Source: JAEUMD01 sp036768475
GTDB taxonomy: Bacteria > Pseudomonadota > Alphaproteobacteria > Rhizobiales > Hyphomicrobiaceae
NCBI GenBank assembly: GCA_036768475.1
Contig: DAIPMW010000002.1
Location: 334,727 to 398,726, forward strand
DNA length: 64,000 bases
Direction: 5' to 3'
In this document: piece by piece, positions 33,487 to 42,383 of the stretch
How the letters are laid out: every line of letters begins with the position of its first letter
Position numbering within the stretch: the first letter of the stretch is position 1
Notes under the pieces: model-generated
The model's input: the letters and a program-made list of their open reading frames with translations, nothing else
Database searches by the model: none
Told to the model about the DNA's origin: nothing
Made by a program: the position numbers and the translations under genes

Positions 33487-35067
33487 TCACTCCGCTGCTT
33501 CCTTCTTCTCTGACGCCGGTACCCACCTCAGCTTCGGCTCGCGTGCCGCGCGCGTCTCGTCGAGCCGTCGGCGTGGTGTGAAGCGCGGCGCGCTGGTGAA
33601 CCGCTCTGTCTCGCCGGCCTTTGCCGCCTGCACCAGATCGCGCAGCGTGGCGATGAAATTGTCGAGACTTTCCCGACTTTCGCTCTCCGTCGGCTCGATC
33701 AGCATCGCTCCGTGCACGACGAGCGGGAAGTACATCGTCATCGGATGGTATCCCTCGTCGATCATCGCTTTGGCGAAATCGAGCGTCGTCACGCCGGTAT
33801 CCTTGAGGAACTTGTCGTCGAACAAAACCTCGTGCATGCACGCCTGATCGCCGAATGGCTGGCTCATCACGTCACGCAGTCCAGCGCGCACGTAGTTGGC
33901 GTTGAGCACTGCATCCTCCGAGGCCTGCCGCATGCCGTCGGCTCCGTGGCTGAGCATGTAGGCGAGTGCGCGCACAAACATGCCCATCTGCCCGTGGAAG
34001 GCAGTGAGCCGGCCGAACGGGTCCGCGCCGAGCGCCTCGGCTTCCGAGAGTGTCTCCACCAGTCGCGCCACGCCCGCCTCGTTGCGCGCGATGAACGGCA
34101 GCGGCGCGAATTTCGCAAGGCGTTCCGACAGAACGACCGGTCCCGCGCCGGGGCCGCCGCCGCCGTGCGGCGTGGAGAACGTCTTGTGCAGGTTGATGTG
34201 CATCGCGTCGATGCCGAGATCGCCCGGGCGCACCTTGCCGACGATGGCGTTGAAGTTGGCGCCGTCACAGTAGAAGTACGCGCCCGACTCGTGCACGGCC
34301 TCCGCGATCTCCACGATTTCAGGCTCGAACAGGCCGCACGTGTTGGGGTTCGTCAGCATGATGGCCGCGACGTCGGAACCGAGCGCAGCCTTGACGTCGG
34401 CGGCGGCAACGGTGCCATTGGGTTTGGCTGCCACGGTCTTTACCGAATAACCCATGAAGGCGGCCGTCGCTGGATTGGTGCCGTGCGCGCTTTCCGGCAC
34501 CAGAACGACGCGCCGCGCCGTGTCGCCTGCCGCATCATGCGCCGTCTTTATGGCGAGCATGCCGGTCAGCTCACCGTGCGCGCCGGCCTTCGGACTCATG
34601 GCGACCGCCGGCATGCCGGTCAGTTCCATGAGATAGTGGCTGAGCTGCTCGATAAGCGCGATGGCGCCAGCGACCGTGGATTGCGGTTGCAGCGGATGCA
34701 CGTCGGAAAAACCCGGCGATCGTGCCATCTTTTCGTTCAGCCGAGGGTTGTGCTTCATGGTGCAGGAGCCCAGCGGATAGAGGCCCGCATCGATCGCATA
34801 GTTCATGCGCGACAGGCGCACGTAATGGCGTATGGCCTCGGGCTCTGCGAGACCGGGAAGTCCGATGGCGCCGGTGCGCGCGACGTCTCCCAGACGGAAT
34901 GGTGTATCACCGGCAGCCGGCAGATCGACGCCCGTCTTATCCGGTCGTCCCCGCTCGAAGATCAACGGCTCCTCGTGATCGAGCCCGCGATGACCTGTGA
35001 AATTGGGTGTCGCGCTGACGGCGTCGCGGCCCGGATCGGTCGGCCGGCCCTGTCGGTTCATGCTCAT
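33487..35067 (-). CDS. gcvPB: Glycine dehydrogenase (decarboxylating) subunit 2
   Basis: The 526-residue protein is the C-terminal half of the P-protein, which decarboxylates glycine with PLP and passes the aminomethyl group to lipoyl-GcvH. The PLP lysine is in DAMHINLHKTFSTPHGGGGPGAGP; LGSCTMKHNPRLNE and the AHGTNPATA region are also diagnostic. Its ATG overlaps the gcvPA stop (ATGA), typical of the split form of the enzyme. It is the last gene of the gcv operon; about 30 C-terminal residues (EPKLRWVPASEKKEAAE end) are a polar tail. Confidence 0.96.
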   Translation of the reverse strand: MSMNRQGRPTDPGRDAVSATPNFTGHRGLDHEEPLIFERGRPDKTGVDLPAAGDTPFRLGDVARTGAIGLPGLAEPEAIRHYVRLSRMNYAIDAGLYPLGSCTMKHNPRLNEKMARSPGFSDVHPLQPQSTVAGAIALIEQLSHYLMELTGMPAVAMSPKAGAHGELTGMLAIKTAHDAAGDTARRVVLVPESAHGTNPATAAFMGYSVKTVAAKPNGTVAAADVKAALGSDVAAIMLTNPNTCGLFEPEIVEIAEAVHESGAYFYCDGANFNAIVGKVRPGDLGIDAMHINLHKTFSTPHGGGGPGAGPVVLSERLAKFAPLPFIARNEAGVARLVETLSEAEALGADPFGRLTAFHGQMGMFVRALAYMLSHGADGMRQASEDAVLNANYVRAGLRDVMSQPFGDQACMHEVLFDDKFLKDTGVTTLDFAKAMIDEGYHPMTMYFPLVVHGAMLIEPTESESRESLDNFIATLRDLVQAAKAGETERFTSAPRFTPRRRLDETRAAREPKLRWVPASEKKEAAE

Positions 35068-36410
35068 TGCAGCACCTCCTTCAGCGCTGCGGCGAAGGCG
35101 GCGCGATCGGCGTCCGTGTTGGTCTCTGTTGAGGCAACGACGATGAGATCGTTCAGCTCCGCACGCTCCGGCTCCAATCGCGATACGGGCACGCCACCTA
35201 GAACGCCTCGTGCCGCCAGCTTCTCGATGACGTCCGCTGCGCTCCCCGGCACCCGGATCGTGAACTCGTTGAAGAACGCCTGGTTGATGAGTTCAACGCC
35301 CGGTACGGCGGCAAGCAGGTTCGCCAGCGCGACAGCATTGGCATGGTTGACCGCGGCCAGTAGCCGATAGCCACGCTCGCCGAGCAGCGTCAGGTGGATC
35401 GAGAAGGCGAGCGCGCACAGCCCCGAGTTGGTGCAGATGTTGGAGGTCGCCTTCTCGCGGCGGATGTGCTGCTCGCGCGTCGACAGCGTCAAAACGAAAC
35501 CGCGCCGCCCTTCCACATCGACCGTCTCGCCGCAAAGCCGACCCGGCATCTGCCGCACGTGCTTCTGCCGGCAGGCGAAAAGCCCGACATATGGCCCGCC
35601 GAAATTGAGGCCATTTCCGATCGACTGGCCCTCCGCCGTGACGATGTCGGCGCCCATCTCGCCGGGTGACTTTATGGCGCCGAGCGCGACGATCTCCGTG
35701 ACGGCGACGATCAGCACGGCCCCCTTTGCATGCGCGGCAGCAGCCACGTCGGACAGGTCCTTGATGGTGCCGAAAAAGCTCGGATACTGAACCACCACGC
35801 AAGATGTCTCATCGTCGATCGCGGAAACGATGTCCTCAGTGCCGCGCGCATCCGCTGCGAGCGCCATGACCTGCATGCCACCGTGGTGCGATAGCGTACA
35901 GATGACATCCCGGTATTGCGGATGAAGCCCGCCCGACAGCAGCGCCTTCTTGCGACGCGTGATGCGATGCGCCATCAGCACGGCCTCGGCCGTCGCCGTC
36001 GAACCGTCGTACATCGAGGCGTTCGCCACATCCATTCCGGTGATCAGCGCCACTTGTGTCTGGAACTCGAACAGCGTTTGCAGCGTGCCCTGCGCAATCT
36101 CCGGCTGATACGGTGTATAGCTCGTCAGGAACTCCGAGCGCTGTATGAGATGATCGACGCTCGCTGGTACATGATGGCGATAGGCGCCGGCGCCACAGAA
36201 GAACGGTACTGAGCCCGCAGCGGTGCTGGCTGAGGAAAGTCTGGCGAGCGTACGCTCCACCTCCATTTCGCTCTGCGTTAGCGGCAGGCGGGGCAAGTCC
36301 GTCATCAGCTTGCCGTTCGGCACGGCTGCGAAAAGATCATCGATGTTGCCGACGCCGATCCGCTCCAGCATGTGGCGGCGGTCGGCATCTTCGAGCGGAA
36401 GGTAACGCAT
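35064..36410 (-). CDS. gcvPA: Glycine dehydrogenase (decarboxylating) subunit 1
   Basis: The 448-residue protein is the N-terminal half of the P-protein. It starts MRYLPLEDADRRHMLERIGV and contains FCGAGAYRHHVPASVDHLIQRSEFLTSYTPYQPEIAQGTLQ, and YDGSTATAEAVLMA, all conserved in GcvPA. The PLP site is completed by GcvPB. ATG 36410 has GAGGCAG upstream. The gap to gcvH (266 bases) is large for an operon and holds repeat copy 3. Confidence 0.96.
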   Translation of the reverse strand: MRYLPLEDADRRHMLERIGVGNIDDLFAAVPNGKLMTDLPRLPLTQSEMEVERTLARLSSASTAAGSVPFFCGAGAYRHHVPASVDHLIQRSEFLTSYTPYQPEIAQGTLQTLFEFQTQVALITGMDVANASMYDGSTATAEAVLMAHRITRRKKALLSGGLHPQYRDVICTLSHHGGMQVMALAADARGTEDIVSAIDDETSCVVVQYPSFFGTIKDLSDVAAAAHAKGAVLIVAVTEIVALGAIKSPGEMGADIVTAEGQSIGNGLNFGGPYVGLFACRQKHVRQMPGRLCGETVDVEGRRGFVLTLSTREQHIRREKATSNICTNSGLCALAFSIHLTLLGERGYRLLAAVNHANAVALANLLAAVPGVELINQAFFNEFTIRVPGSAADVIEKLAARGVLGGVPVSRLEPERAELNDLIVVASTETNTDADRAAFAAALKEVLQ

Positions 36411-36449
36411 CTGCTGCCTCAAATGGCGAGAGCCTGATTGTCGCGACGT

Positions 36450-36551
36450 TTGAGCATGTTTGCTTGAAGTGTGCAGCGGTTCAGCGCGAAAAGCATGCTC
36501 AAAACAATGGGGTCATCGCAAACGTGTTTTTATCGAACAAGAGTGCGATCT
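36450..36551 (-). repeat. Dispersed two-hairpin repeat, diverged copy 3
   Basis: Read on the plus strand, hairpin A is GAGCATGTTT ... AAGCATGCTC (one T.G wobble) around the conserved core GAAGTGTGCAGCGGTTCAG. Hairpin B has drifted to CGCA / TGCG arms. The copy lies between gcvH and gcvPA, inside the glycine cleavage operon; orientation of the element is opposite to transcription. Confidence 0.75.
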
Positions 36552-36676
36552 CGCTTCGATTGTCCGATGAAGACGTCAATCAGACACTGAAACAAGACTG
36601 GGAAGGCCGTGGCGGCACGGGCGGGTGAAGGAGACCTGAGCCTGCGGCGCGGACACGGGCGGAATGCGCTCCGCCA

Positions 36677-37054
36677 TCATCCGCTTTCTGCAATGAATGC
36701 GTCATAGGCCACGCGGTCGAGCAGCGATTGGGCTGCGTTGACGTCGGCCAGCCGCATCTTGAAGAACCACGCCTTGCCCTCAGCATCTTCGTTGACGAGT
36801 GCCGGGTTGGCTGCGAGATCCTCGTTGGCCTCGACGACCTCGCCCTCGAGCGGCGCGAAAACGTCACTTGCGGCCTTCACGCTTTCGACCACGGCCACGG
36901 CCTCGCCCGCCGCCACTTTGCGGCCGACTTCGGGTAACTCGACGAACACGATGTCTCCCAGTTGCTCCTGCGCGTGCACGGTGACGCCGATGGTAGCGAC
37001 ATCGCCCTCAATGCGGAGGTATTCGTGATCCTTGGTGAAGCGCTCCAGTGCCAT
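36677..37054 (-). CDS. gcvH: Glycine cleavage system H protein
   Basis: The 125-residue protein carries the lipoyl arm of the system. Lys60 in VVESVKAASDVFAPLEGEVVEAN is the lipoylation site; FTKDHEYLRIEGDVATIGVTVHAQEQLGDIVFVELPEVG is the classic opening. ATG 37054 has AAAGGAA upstream; upstream in-frame codons are not conserved. It lies about 90 bases behind gcvT in the same operon. Confidence 0.97.
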   Translation of the reverse strand: MALERFTKDHEYLRIEGDVATIGVTVHAQEQLGDIVFVELPEVGRKVAAGEAVAVVESVKAASDVFAPLEGEVVEANEDLAANPALVNEDAEGKAWFFKMRLADVNAAQSLLDRVAYDAFIAESG

Positions 37055-37142
37055 ATGCGAAGTTCCTTTCTGGCTAGCCATCGGCGGGAATGCCAAGAGC
37101 GGGAGACGATGAAGGGTATTGGGCAGGATTGTGAAACGGGCG

Positions 37143-38315
37143 TCAACGCACCTTGCGATGAAAGCGATGCGCTACGAACGGCAGTGTCACGACTTTAGCC
37201 GGCAGCCCTTTGCCGCGCACGACGAGCTGCAAGGGTGTATCTGGTTGCGCACTTGACGGCGGCACGTAGCCCATCGCTATCGGGCCATCGACCGACGGCC
37301 CGAAACCGCCCGACGTGACAACGCCAATCTGCTCGCCGGAAGATGACAGGATCTGAGCACCCTCGCGCGCGGGCGCCCGTCCTTCCGGCCGTATGCCCAC
37401 GCGCACTCGGCTTGCGCCCTCGCCAAGCTCACGCTGGATGCGCGCCGCGCCGGGAAATCCACCCTCATTGCGCCGCCGCTTCTGGATCGACCAGACGAGG
37501 CCAGCCTCAACCGGTGATGTCGTTTCGTCGATGTCATGGCCGTAAAGGCATAAACCCGCTTCGAGTCGCAGCGAATCGCGTGCACCCAGTCCGATCGGAG
37601 CGACGCGCGGATCGGCAAGCAGCATGCCCCAGAGCCGCACGACGTCGTCAGCGAGCACCGAGATCTCGTAACCGTCCTCGCCGGTGTAGCCGGAGCGGGA
37701 CACGTGCGCTGAGATACCCTTGAGGTCGAGGCGCCGCGCGCTCATGAAGCCCATGGACGCAGCTTCAGGCGCGATCGCGGCCAAAACGTCCGCAGCCTTC
37801 GGCCCTTGTAGAGCCAGCAATGCGTAGTGCCGGTTGGGCACCAGCCGTATCGATTTTGTTTGATCGGCGAGCGCCGCGATGCGGGTGAAGTCGAGCTCTT
37901 TGCGCGCTGCGTTCACCACAAGCAACAGCACGCCCTTGCGTACCTCGGTCTCGCTTCTGGTCACCATCAGATCGTCGATGATGCCGCCGTCCTCGTTCAG
38001 CAATTGCGTGTAGCGCTGCTGACCGGGTTTCAACTCGACGAGCGCCGCCGGTACGAGCTGCTCGAGAAACTCCGCCACTGTTTCGTGCTTCTTGTCGGCG
38101 GAAACGAGATAGGCCTGTCCCATGTGGGAAACATCGAACAGCCCCGCCTGCTCGCGGGTCCAAAGGTGTTCCTTGAGTACGCCTCGCGGATACTGCACCG
38201 GCATCTCATAGCCCGCGAACGGCACCATCTTGGCGCCGGCGGCAATATGGGCGTCGTAAAGCGGTGTGCGGTGCAGCGGCACACTCTGTTCGGAGTTGGA
38301 CACGGTGGCGTTCAT
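37143..38315 (-). CDS. gcvT: Aminomethyltransferase (glycine cleavage T protein)
   Basis: The 390-residue protein transfers the methylene group from aminomethyl-lipoyl GcvH to tetrahydrofolate, releasing ammonia. Visible words are LYDAHIAAGAKMVPFAGYEMPVQY, REQAGLFDVSHMGQ, GLGARDSLRLEAGLCLYGHDID and the C-terminal barrel VTSGGFGPSVDGPIAMGYV. ATG 38315 has GGGGAG seven bases upstream, next to the glycine riboswitch. It is the first gene of the operon gcvT-gcvH-gcvPA-gcvPB. Confidence 0.97.
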   Translation of the reverse strand: MNATVSNSEQSVPLHRTPLYDAHIAAGAKMVPFAGYEMPVQYPRGVLKEHLWTREQAGLFDVSHMGQAYLVSADKKHETVAEFLEQLVPAALVELKPGQQRYTQLLNEDGGIIDDLMVTRSETEVRKGVLLLVVNAARKELDFTRIAALADQTKSIRLVPNRHYALLALQGPKAADVLAAIAPEAASMGFMSARRLDLKGISAHVSRSGYTGEDGYEISVLADDVVRLWGMLLADPRVAPIGLGARDSLRLEAGLCLYGHDIDETTSPVEAGLVWSIQKRRRNEGGFPGAARIQRELGEGASRVRVGIRPEGRAPAREGAQILSSSGEQIGVVTSGGFGPSVDGPIAMGYVPPSSAQPDTPLQLVVRGKGLPAKVVTLPFVAHRFHRKVR

Positions 38316-38374
38316 GGGCAGGCTCCCCGGGCTCATGATCGGACAGGCGCACGGCTGTCCGGTGAGAAGCCCCC

Positions 38375-38590
38375 TCTGTCGCGGAACCTGAGAGATTGGG
38401 CCCCTGCCGCATTATGCATGCGCGGCTGAGCGGGCCTTGTCCCCTTGGGTGAGCTTGCGTGTGTGGATCACCGCGCGCAAGCTGCTTTCCAGAGTTCGAT
38501 CAGGCGGCGCGGTCCTTTTGCCTGAGAGTTTCCGGGGCGGTTGCTCCTTCGGCGCCGGCTGATGCGAAACGAGAGCCGGTCTCTCCCACG
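38375..38590 (-). promoter_or_regulatory. Tandem glycine riboswitch upstream of gcvT
   Basis: On the minus strand, aptamer 1 (about 38590-38510) reads GGGAGAG ... GGCGCCGAAGGAGCAA ... CTCTCAGGCAAAAGGACCG, the highly conserved glycine aptamer core. Aptamer 2 (about 38500-38375) ends CAATCTCTCAGGTTCCGCGACAGAGGG. Two aptamers in tandem before gcvT are the known glycine riboswitch form. Downstream, a 6-bp hairpin GGACAG / CTGTCC (38341-38360) and the GGGGAG ribosome site (38323-38328) form the likely expression platform; no T-run is present, which favours translational control. Confidence 0.92.
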
Positions 38591-38815
38591 TGCCATGATT
38601 GTGACGTGTGCAACATGAGGCCGGGCATGATGTTAGTCAACTCAGACAAAAGGGGAGGGCCACAGCGCTGCGGCATTTCTTGTGCGTTATGAAGGTGCAT
38701 CGATCCTGGTATGCCAGAGTGCACCGATGTGTCGTACGTTAGAACGCTGGCATGGACAATGCCGCCGTCTCCTCTACAACGTCGCGAGAGGGGACTGCCT
38801 CAAGTGGGAGAGAAT

Positions 38816-40666
38816 ATGACGCCGGCCGGAGTTGCACCGCGCCATGGCAGTGGCACAGCCGCGCTCGAATCGCTCAGTGCACGGGTATTGGCGCACCTCG
38901 CCGTGCGCCCGGTCCGGGCCGCGCTGATCCTGATTGCGCTCGTGCTGTCCCTCGACCTTGCCGGCAACCTTTTGTTGCCGCCGCTCGACCGCACTGAAGT
39001 GATCTACGCGCAGACTGCCAGGCAGATGCTGGAACCGGGCGGATCGTGGACCGCCCCCGCATTCCAGGCCGAGCCGCTTTATGAAAAGCCCCTGGCTGTT
39101 CTGTGGCTGCAGGCGACAAGCGCGTGGGCGAGCGATGCGGCCGATCAGATACGCGGCTATCGCATTCCCTCGATCGTAGGAACCATACTTGCGGTCCTGC
39201 TGACGTTCTGGGGTGCAAGGCACCTCTTCGACCCGAGCGCGGCATTGGTCGGCGCGGCGCTGCTGGGCACGATGCTGGTCGTCACCGTGCAGGCGACACT
39301 GGCGATGCCCGAGGCATTGATGCTGGCGGCGACATGTGCGGCGCTGTTCGCGATGGGTCGCGCTTATGCCGCTCGGGAGGGCGCAGAAGCCGGGGGTGGT
39401 AATGCCTTTGTCTTTTGGCTGGCGCTGGGTCTCAGCGTTCTCGTCAATGTCGTGACCGTTCCGTTGATTGCACTGCTGACCGCCCTGGCCCTCGTCATCT
39501 GGGATCGCGGCAGAGCCGCATGGTTGAGGCGTCTGTGGTCACTGCCCGGTCTCCTGATCGCCGTTGCGCTCACAGCACTGTGGCCACTGGCGCTCTGGCT
39601 GGGCGGTACGCTGGATCCAGCGCTCGCACAGTGGCGTGAGCAAGGTTTGCATCTTCTGCTCGGTCCGCAGGAGATGAAATGGCGCGTGGTGCCGGGGCTG
39701 TTCGTCGTGTTCCTCCTGCTCGGCATGTTTCCCGCCGGTCTGTTCCTCGGCCCTGCGATGCTGACAGCCTGGCGCAAGCGGACCTCGCCCGCGATCCGAT
39801 TTCTTGTCGCTTGGGTGATCCCCTATCTGCTGTTCCTGGAGATCTTCACCCGCAAGACGCCGCTCTACATGGTGCAGGCCATGCTGCCTCCGCTGGCCGT
39901 CCTGTTCGCGGTGTGGGTGATGCGCACCGCAGATCGCGCCGCGGAGACAGGCAGCGATACCGAATCGCAAGCCGCAATCCAGGAGCGCTCCTGGTACCGC
40001 TTCGGCACGCTGGCATGGCTGCTGCTCGTTACCGGTCTCGTCATCGCGCTGTGGGTATTGCCGTTGCTGTTGAAGATGACCGTCAGTCCGCTTGCCATCG
40101 TGCTCGGTGTTGCCGCCATCGGCCTTGCCTTCATCGCCACCAAGGCGATGCTCGCAGGCCACCGACTCGCTGCGGCGACATCGCTCCTCGCCATGTCGGT
40201 GGCCTTCAACAACCTTACGATCCCGGTGACGTTCGCCGGCCTGCGCCCGGTCTGGGTAGCAACCGAGCTACGCGCAGCAATAGAGCCATTGAGGGCATGT
40301 GGTCGGGCCGACGTCATCATTGCCGGTCACAGCGAGCCGAGCACCGTATTCGAGCTCGGCACTGAAACGACACGCGTATCGAACGGCAAGGACGCGGCGC
40401 TGGCGGTCATGAACGCACCGCGCATTGCAGTGATTTCCGCTTCCCAGAGAAAAGCGTTCGATGCCGAGCATGGCACAATGAGCTTCTCTGTGTGCGTTGC
40501 TGCCTACGACTTTATCAAGTCGTGTTCGCACCGCTTCGAGATTGGTGTGATTGCGCCCACAAATGACGATGCAAGCCGTCTGTCATCGTGCCTTGATACT
40601 CTGCCCGCTCGTTTCCGTTGCAGGAACGTGCCTGATAAACCGATGATGAGCCGCATGTGCAAGTAG
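38816..40666 (+). CDS. ArnT/PMT-like membrane glycosyltransferase
   Basis: The 616-residue protein has about 12 hydrophobic segments. The first loop after helix 1 reads LLPPLDRTEVIYAQTARQML, matching the D-x-x-E loop of the GT-C family (ArnT, PMT-2) where the acidic residues bind the lipid-phosphate sugar donor; EPLYEKPLAVLWLQA is the next conserved word (here YEKP where family members have FxKP/NKPP). EIFTRKTPLYMVQAMLPPLAVL fits the usual P-x-K-x-x-Y-x-x-P-x-x-P-x-x loop. Such enzymes move sugars from undecaprenyl phosphate to lipid A or proteins in the periplasm. The start ATG 38816 has GTGGGAGAG upstream. It diverges from the gcv operon; no donor-making genes are near. Confidence 0.82.
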   Translation: MTPAGVAPRHGSGTAALESLSARVLAHLAVRPVRAALILIALVLSLDLAGNLLLPPLDRTEVIYAQTARQMLEPGGSWTAPAFQAEPLYEKPLAVLWLQATSAWASDAADQIRGYRIPSIVGTILAVLLTFWGARHLFDPSAALVGAALLGTMLVVTVQATLAMPEALMLAATCAALFAMGRAYAAREGAEAGGGNAFVFWLALGLSVLVNVVTVPLIALLTALALVIWDRGRAAWLRRLWSLPGLLIAVALTALWPLALWLGGTLDPALAQWREQGLHLLLGPQEMKWRVVPGLFVVFLLLGMFPAGLFLGPAMLTAWRKRTSPAIRFLVAWVIPYLLFLEIFTRKTPLYMVQAMLPPLAVLFAVWVMRTADRAAETGSDTESQAAIQERSWYRFGTLAWLLLVTGLVIALWVLPLLLKMTVSPLAIVLGVAAIGLAFIATKAMLAGHRLAAATSLLAMSVAFNNLTIPVTFAGLRPVWVATELRAAIEPLRACGRADVIIAGHSEPSTVFELGTETTRVSNGKDAALAVMNAPRIAVISASQRKAFDAEHGTMSFSVCVAAYDFIKSCSHRFEIGVIAPTNDDASRLSSCLDTLPARFRCRNVPDKPMMSRMCK

Positions 40667-40734
40667 AAGCGATTGCGCCAAACCATCGGCTCTCATGCAG
40701 ACCGCGGCCGAGCCAATATTGGCGATTGGAATGA

Positions 40735-42201
40735 CTACTCTGCCGCAGCTTGCAAATCGTTCGCTTCGAGCCATTTGGCCAGATCGCGCAATGCCCGCTC
40801 GGAGGCAGCACGCTTTTTCGCAAACGCCTTGTCCTTGCCTTTGATACGCTTGCCCTCCGAGTCGAGTTTTGGCGCTTCAGCAGGCGGCAGCAGCCCATAG
40901 TTGATGTTCATGGGCTGGAACGAGCGCCGCTTGGCCGATGAGGATGGGAAATCGGTGCCGGCCTCATCCGCGAAGTCATGCACGAGATGGCCGCCCGTGA
41001 TGTGATTGACGAGGGCGCCGAGTGCCGTCGTCGCTGGCGGCACCGTGGGTTCGCGCCCGAGCCGCTCCGCCGCTGCAAGGCGGCCCGTGACCAACCCCAT
41101 CGCCGCGCTCTCCACATATCCCTCCACACCCGTGATTTGACCGGCGAAGCGTAATCGTCGATCGGCCTTCAGGCGCATCAGCCCGTCGAGCACCACCGGT
41201 GAGTTGAGGAACGTATTGCGATGCAGCCCGCCCAGCCGCGCGAACTGCGCATCGGCCAGGCCGGGGATCATCTGGAAGATGCGCGTCTGCTCGGCATATT
41301 TGAGCTTGGTCTGGAAGCCGACCATGTTCCACAGCGTGCCCAGAGCATTGTCCTGGCGCAGTTGTACCACGGCATAAGGCCGCGAATTTTCCTTGCGCGG
41401 ATCGGCGAGCCCGACCGGCTTCATCGGTCCGAACCGCAGCGTATCGCGCCCGCGCTCCGCCATCACCTCGATGGGCAGGCAGCCGTCAAAATAGGGCGTG
41501 TTGGCTTCCCACTCTTTGAACTCGGTCTTTCCGCCCGAGAGCAGCGCGTCGACGAACGCCTCGTACTCGAACTTCGTCATCGGGCAGTTGAGGTAATCCG
41601 CGCCCGTGCCTCCAGGCCCGGCCTTGTCGTAGCGCGACTGTCTCCAGACGATGCCGAGGTCGATGGAGTCGTAATGGATGATGGGCGCAATGGCATCGAA
41701 GAAGGCGAGCGAATCCTCTCCAGTGAGTTTTAGGATCGCTTCGGTAAGTGATGGCGACGTGAGCGGCCCCGTTGCAATGATCACACTCGACCAGTCGGCA
41801 GGCGGCAGGTCGGCGATCTCTTCGCGCTCGATCGAGACCAGTGCATGCGCCTTAAGCCGCTGCGTTACTTCCGCCGAAAAACCATCGCGGTCGACGGCCA
41901 GCGCGCCGCCCGCCGGCAGCTTGTGCCTGTCGGCCGCCGCCATGATGAGTGAGCCGGAACGGCGCATCTCCTCATGGAGGAGACCCACGGCGTTCGTCGA
42001 CCACTCGTCGGAACGGAACGAATTTGAGCATACGAGTTCGGCAAGGCCGTCCGTTTGATGTGCATCCGTCTTGCGAACCGGGCGCATCTCGTGAACCACG
42101 ACAGGCACCCCGGCCGAAGCCAGCTGCCAGGCGGCTTCCGAACCGGCCAACCCGCCGCCGACGACATGCACCGCTTCGATTCTTTTGTTTGTGTTGCTCA
42201 T
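40735..42201 (-). CDS. trmFO: Methylenetetrahydrofolate-tRNA-(uracil-5-)-methyltransferase TrmFO
   Basis: The 488-residue flavoprotein makes 5-methyluridine at position 54 of tRNA with methylene-THF as carbon donor. The FAD-binding GGGLAGSEAA is at about 14-23; AELVCSNSFRSD holds a conserved Cys; MGLVTGRLAA and ALGALVNHITGG are TrmFO words near the C-terminus. The last 60 residues (from LDSEGKRIKGKDKAFAKKRAASERAL) form a Lys-rich tail often seen in alphaproteobacterial TrmFO. It depends on the same folate pool that the neighbouring glycine cleavage operon feeds. Confidence 0.95.
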   Translation of the reverse strand: MSNTNKRIEAVHVVGGGLAGSEAAWQLASAGVPVVVHEMRPVRKTDAHQTDGLAELVCSNSFRSDEWSTNAVGLLHEEMRRSGSLIMAAADRHKLPAGGALAVDRDGFSAEVTQRLKAHALVSIEREEIADLPPADWSSVIIATGPLTSPSLTEAILKLTGEDSLAFFDAIAPIIHYDSIDLGIVWRQSRYDKAGPGGTGADYLNCPMTKFEYEAFVDALLSGGKTEFKEWEANTPYFDGCLPIEVMAERGRDTLRFGPMKPVGLADPRKENSRPYAVVQLRQDNALGTLWNMVGFQTKLKYAEQTRIFQMIPGLADAQFARLGGLHRNTFLNSPVVLDGLMRLKADRRLRFAGQITGVEGYVESAAMGLVTGRLAAAERLGREPTVPPATTALGALVNHITGGHLVHDFADEAGTDFPSSSAKRRSFQPMNINYGLLPPAEAPKLDSEGKRIKGKDKAFAKKRAASERALRDLAKWLEANDLQAAAE

Positions 42202-42383
42202 CGGGCCCACACATTCCTCCGTTGAGGCCCCGCACGCTAATGTATTACGGGGACGGGCTCAATTCCGGCGTTTGGCCGCGAATCAAAGCGGTGTTAAGCG
42301 CGAAGACGTCGTCGGGTCGGCTGTACCCTGGCGGCAGTTGTGTTACCTATTTCGTTGTCCTCAGAACCTTCTGGCGAGGCAGG

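Noticed and set aside
33712..35370. 552-codon plus-strand frame over gcvPB and gcvPA
   Set aside because: It is antisense to conserved glycine dehydrogenase genes and shows the His/Arg/Gly-rich look of a shadow frame.
36225..36245. GAGGAAAGTC, reminiscent of the conserved core of RNase P RNA
   Set aside because: It lies inside the conserved gcvPA coding sequence and no other RNase P elements surround it.
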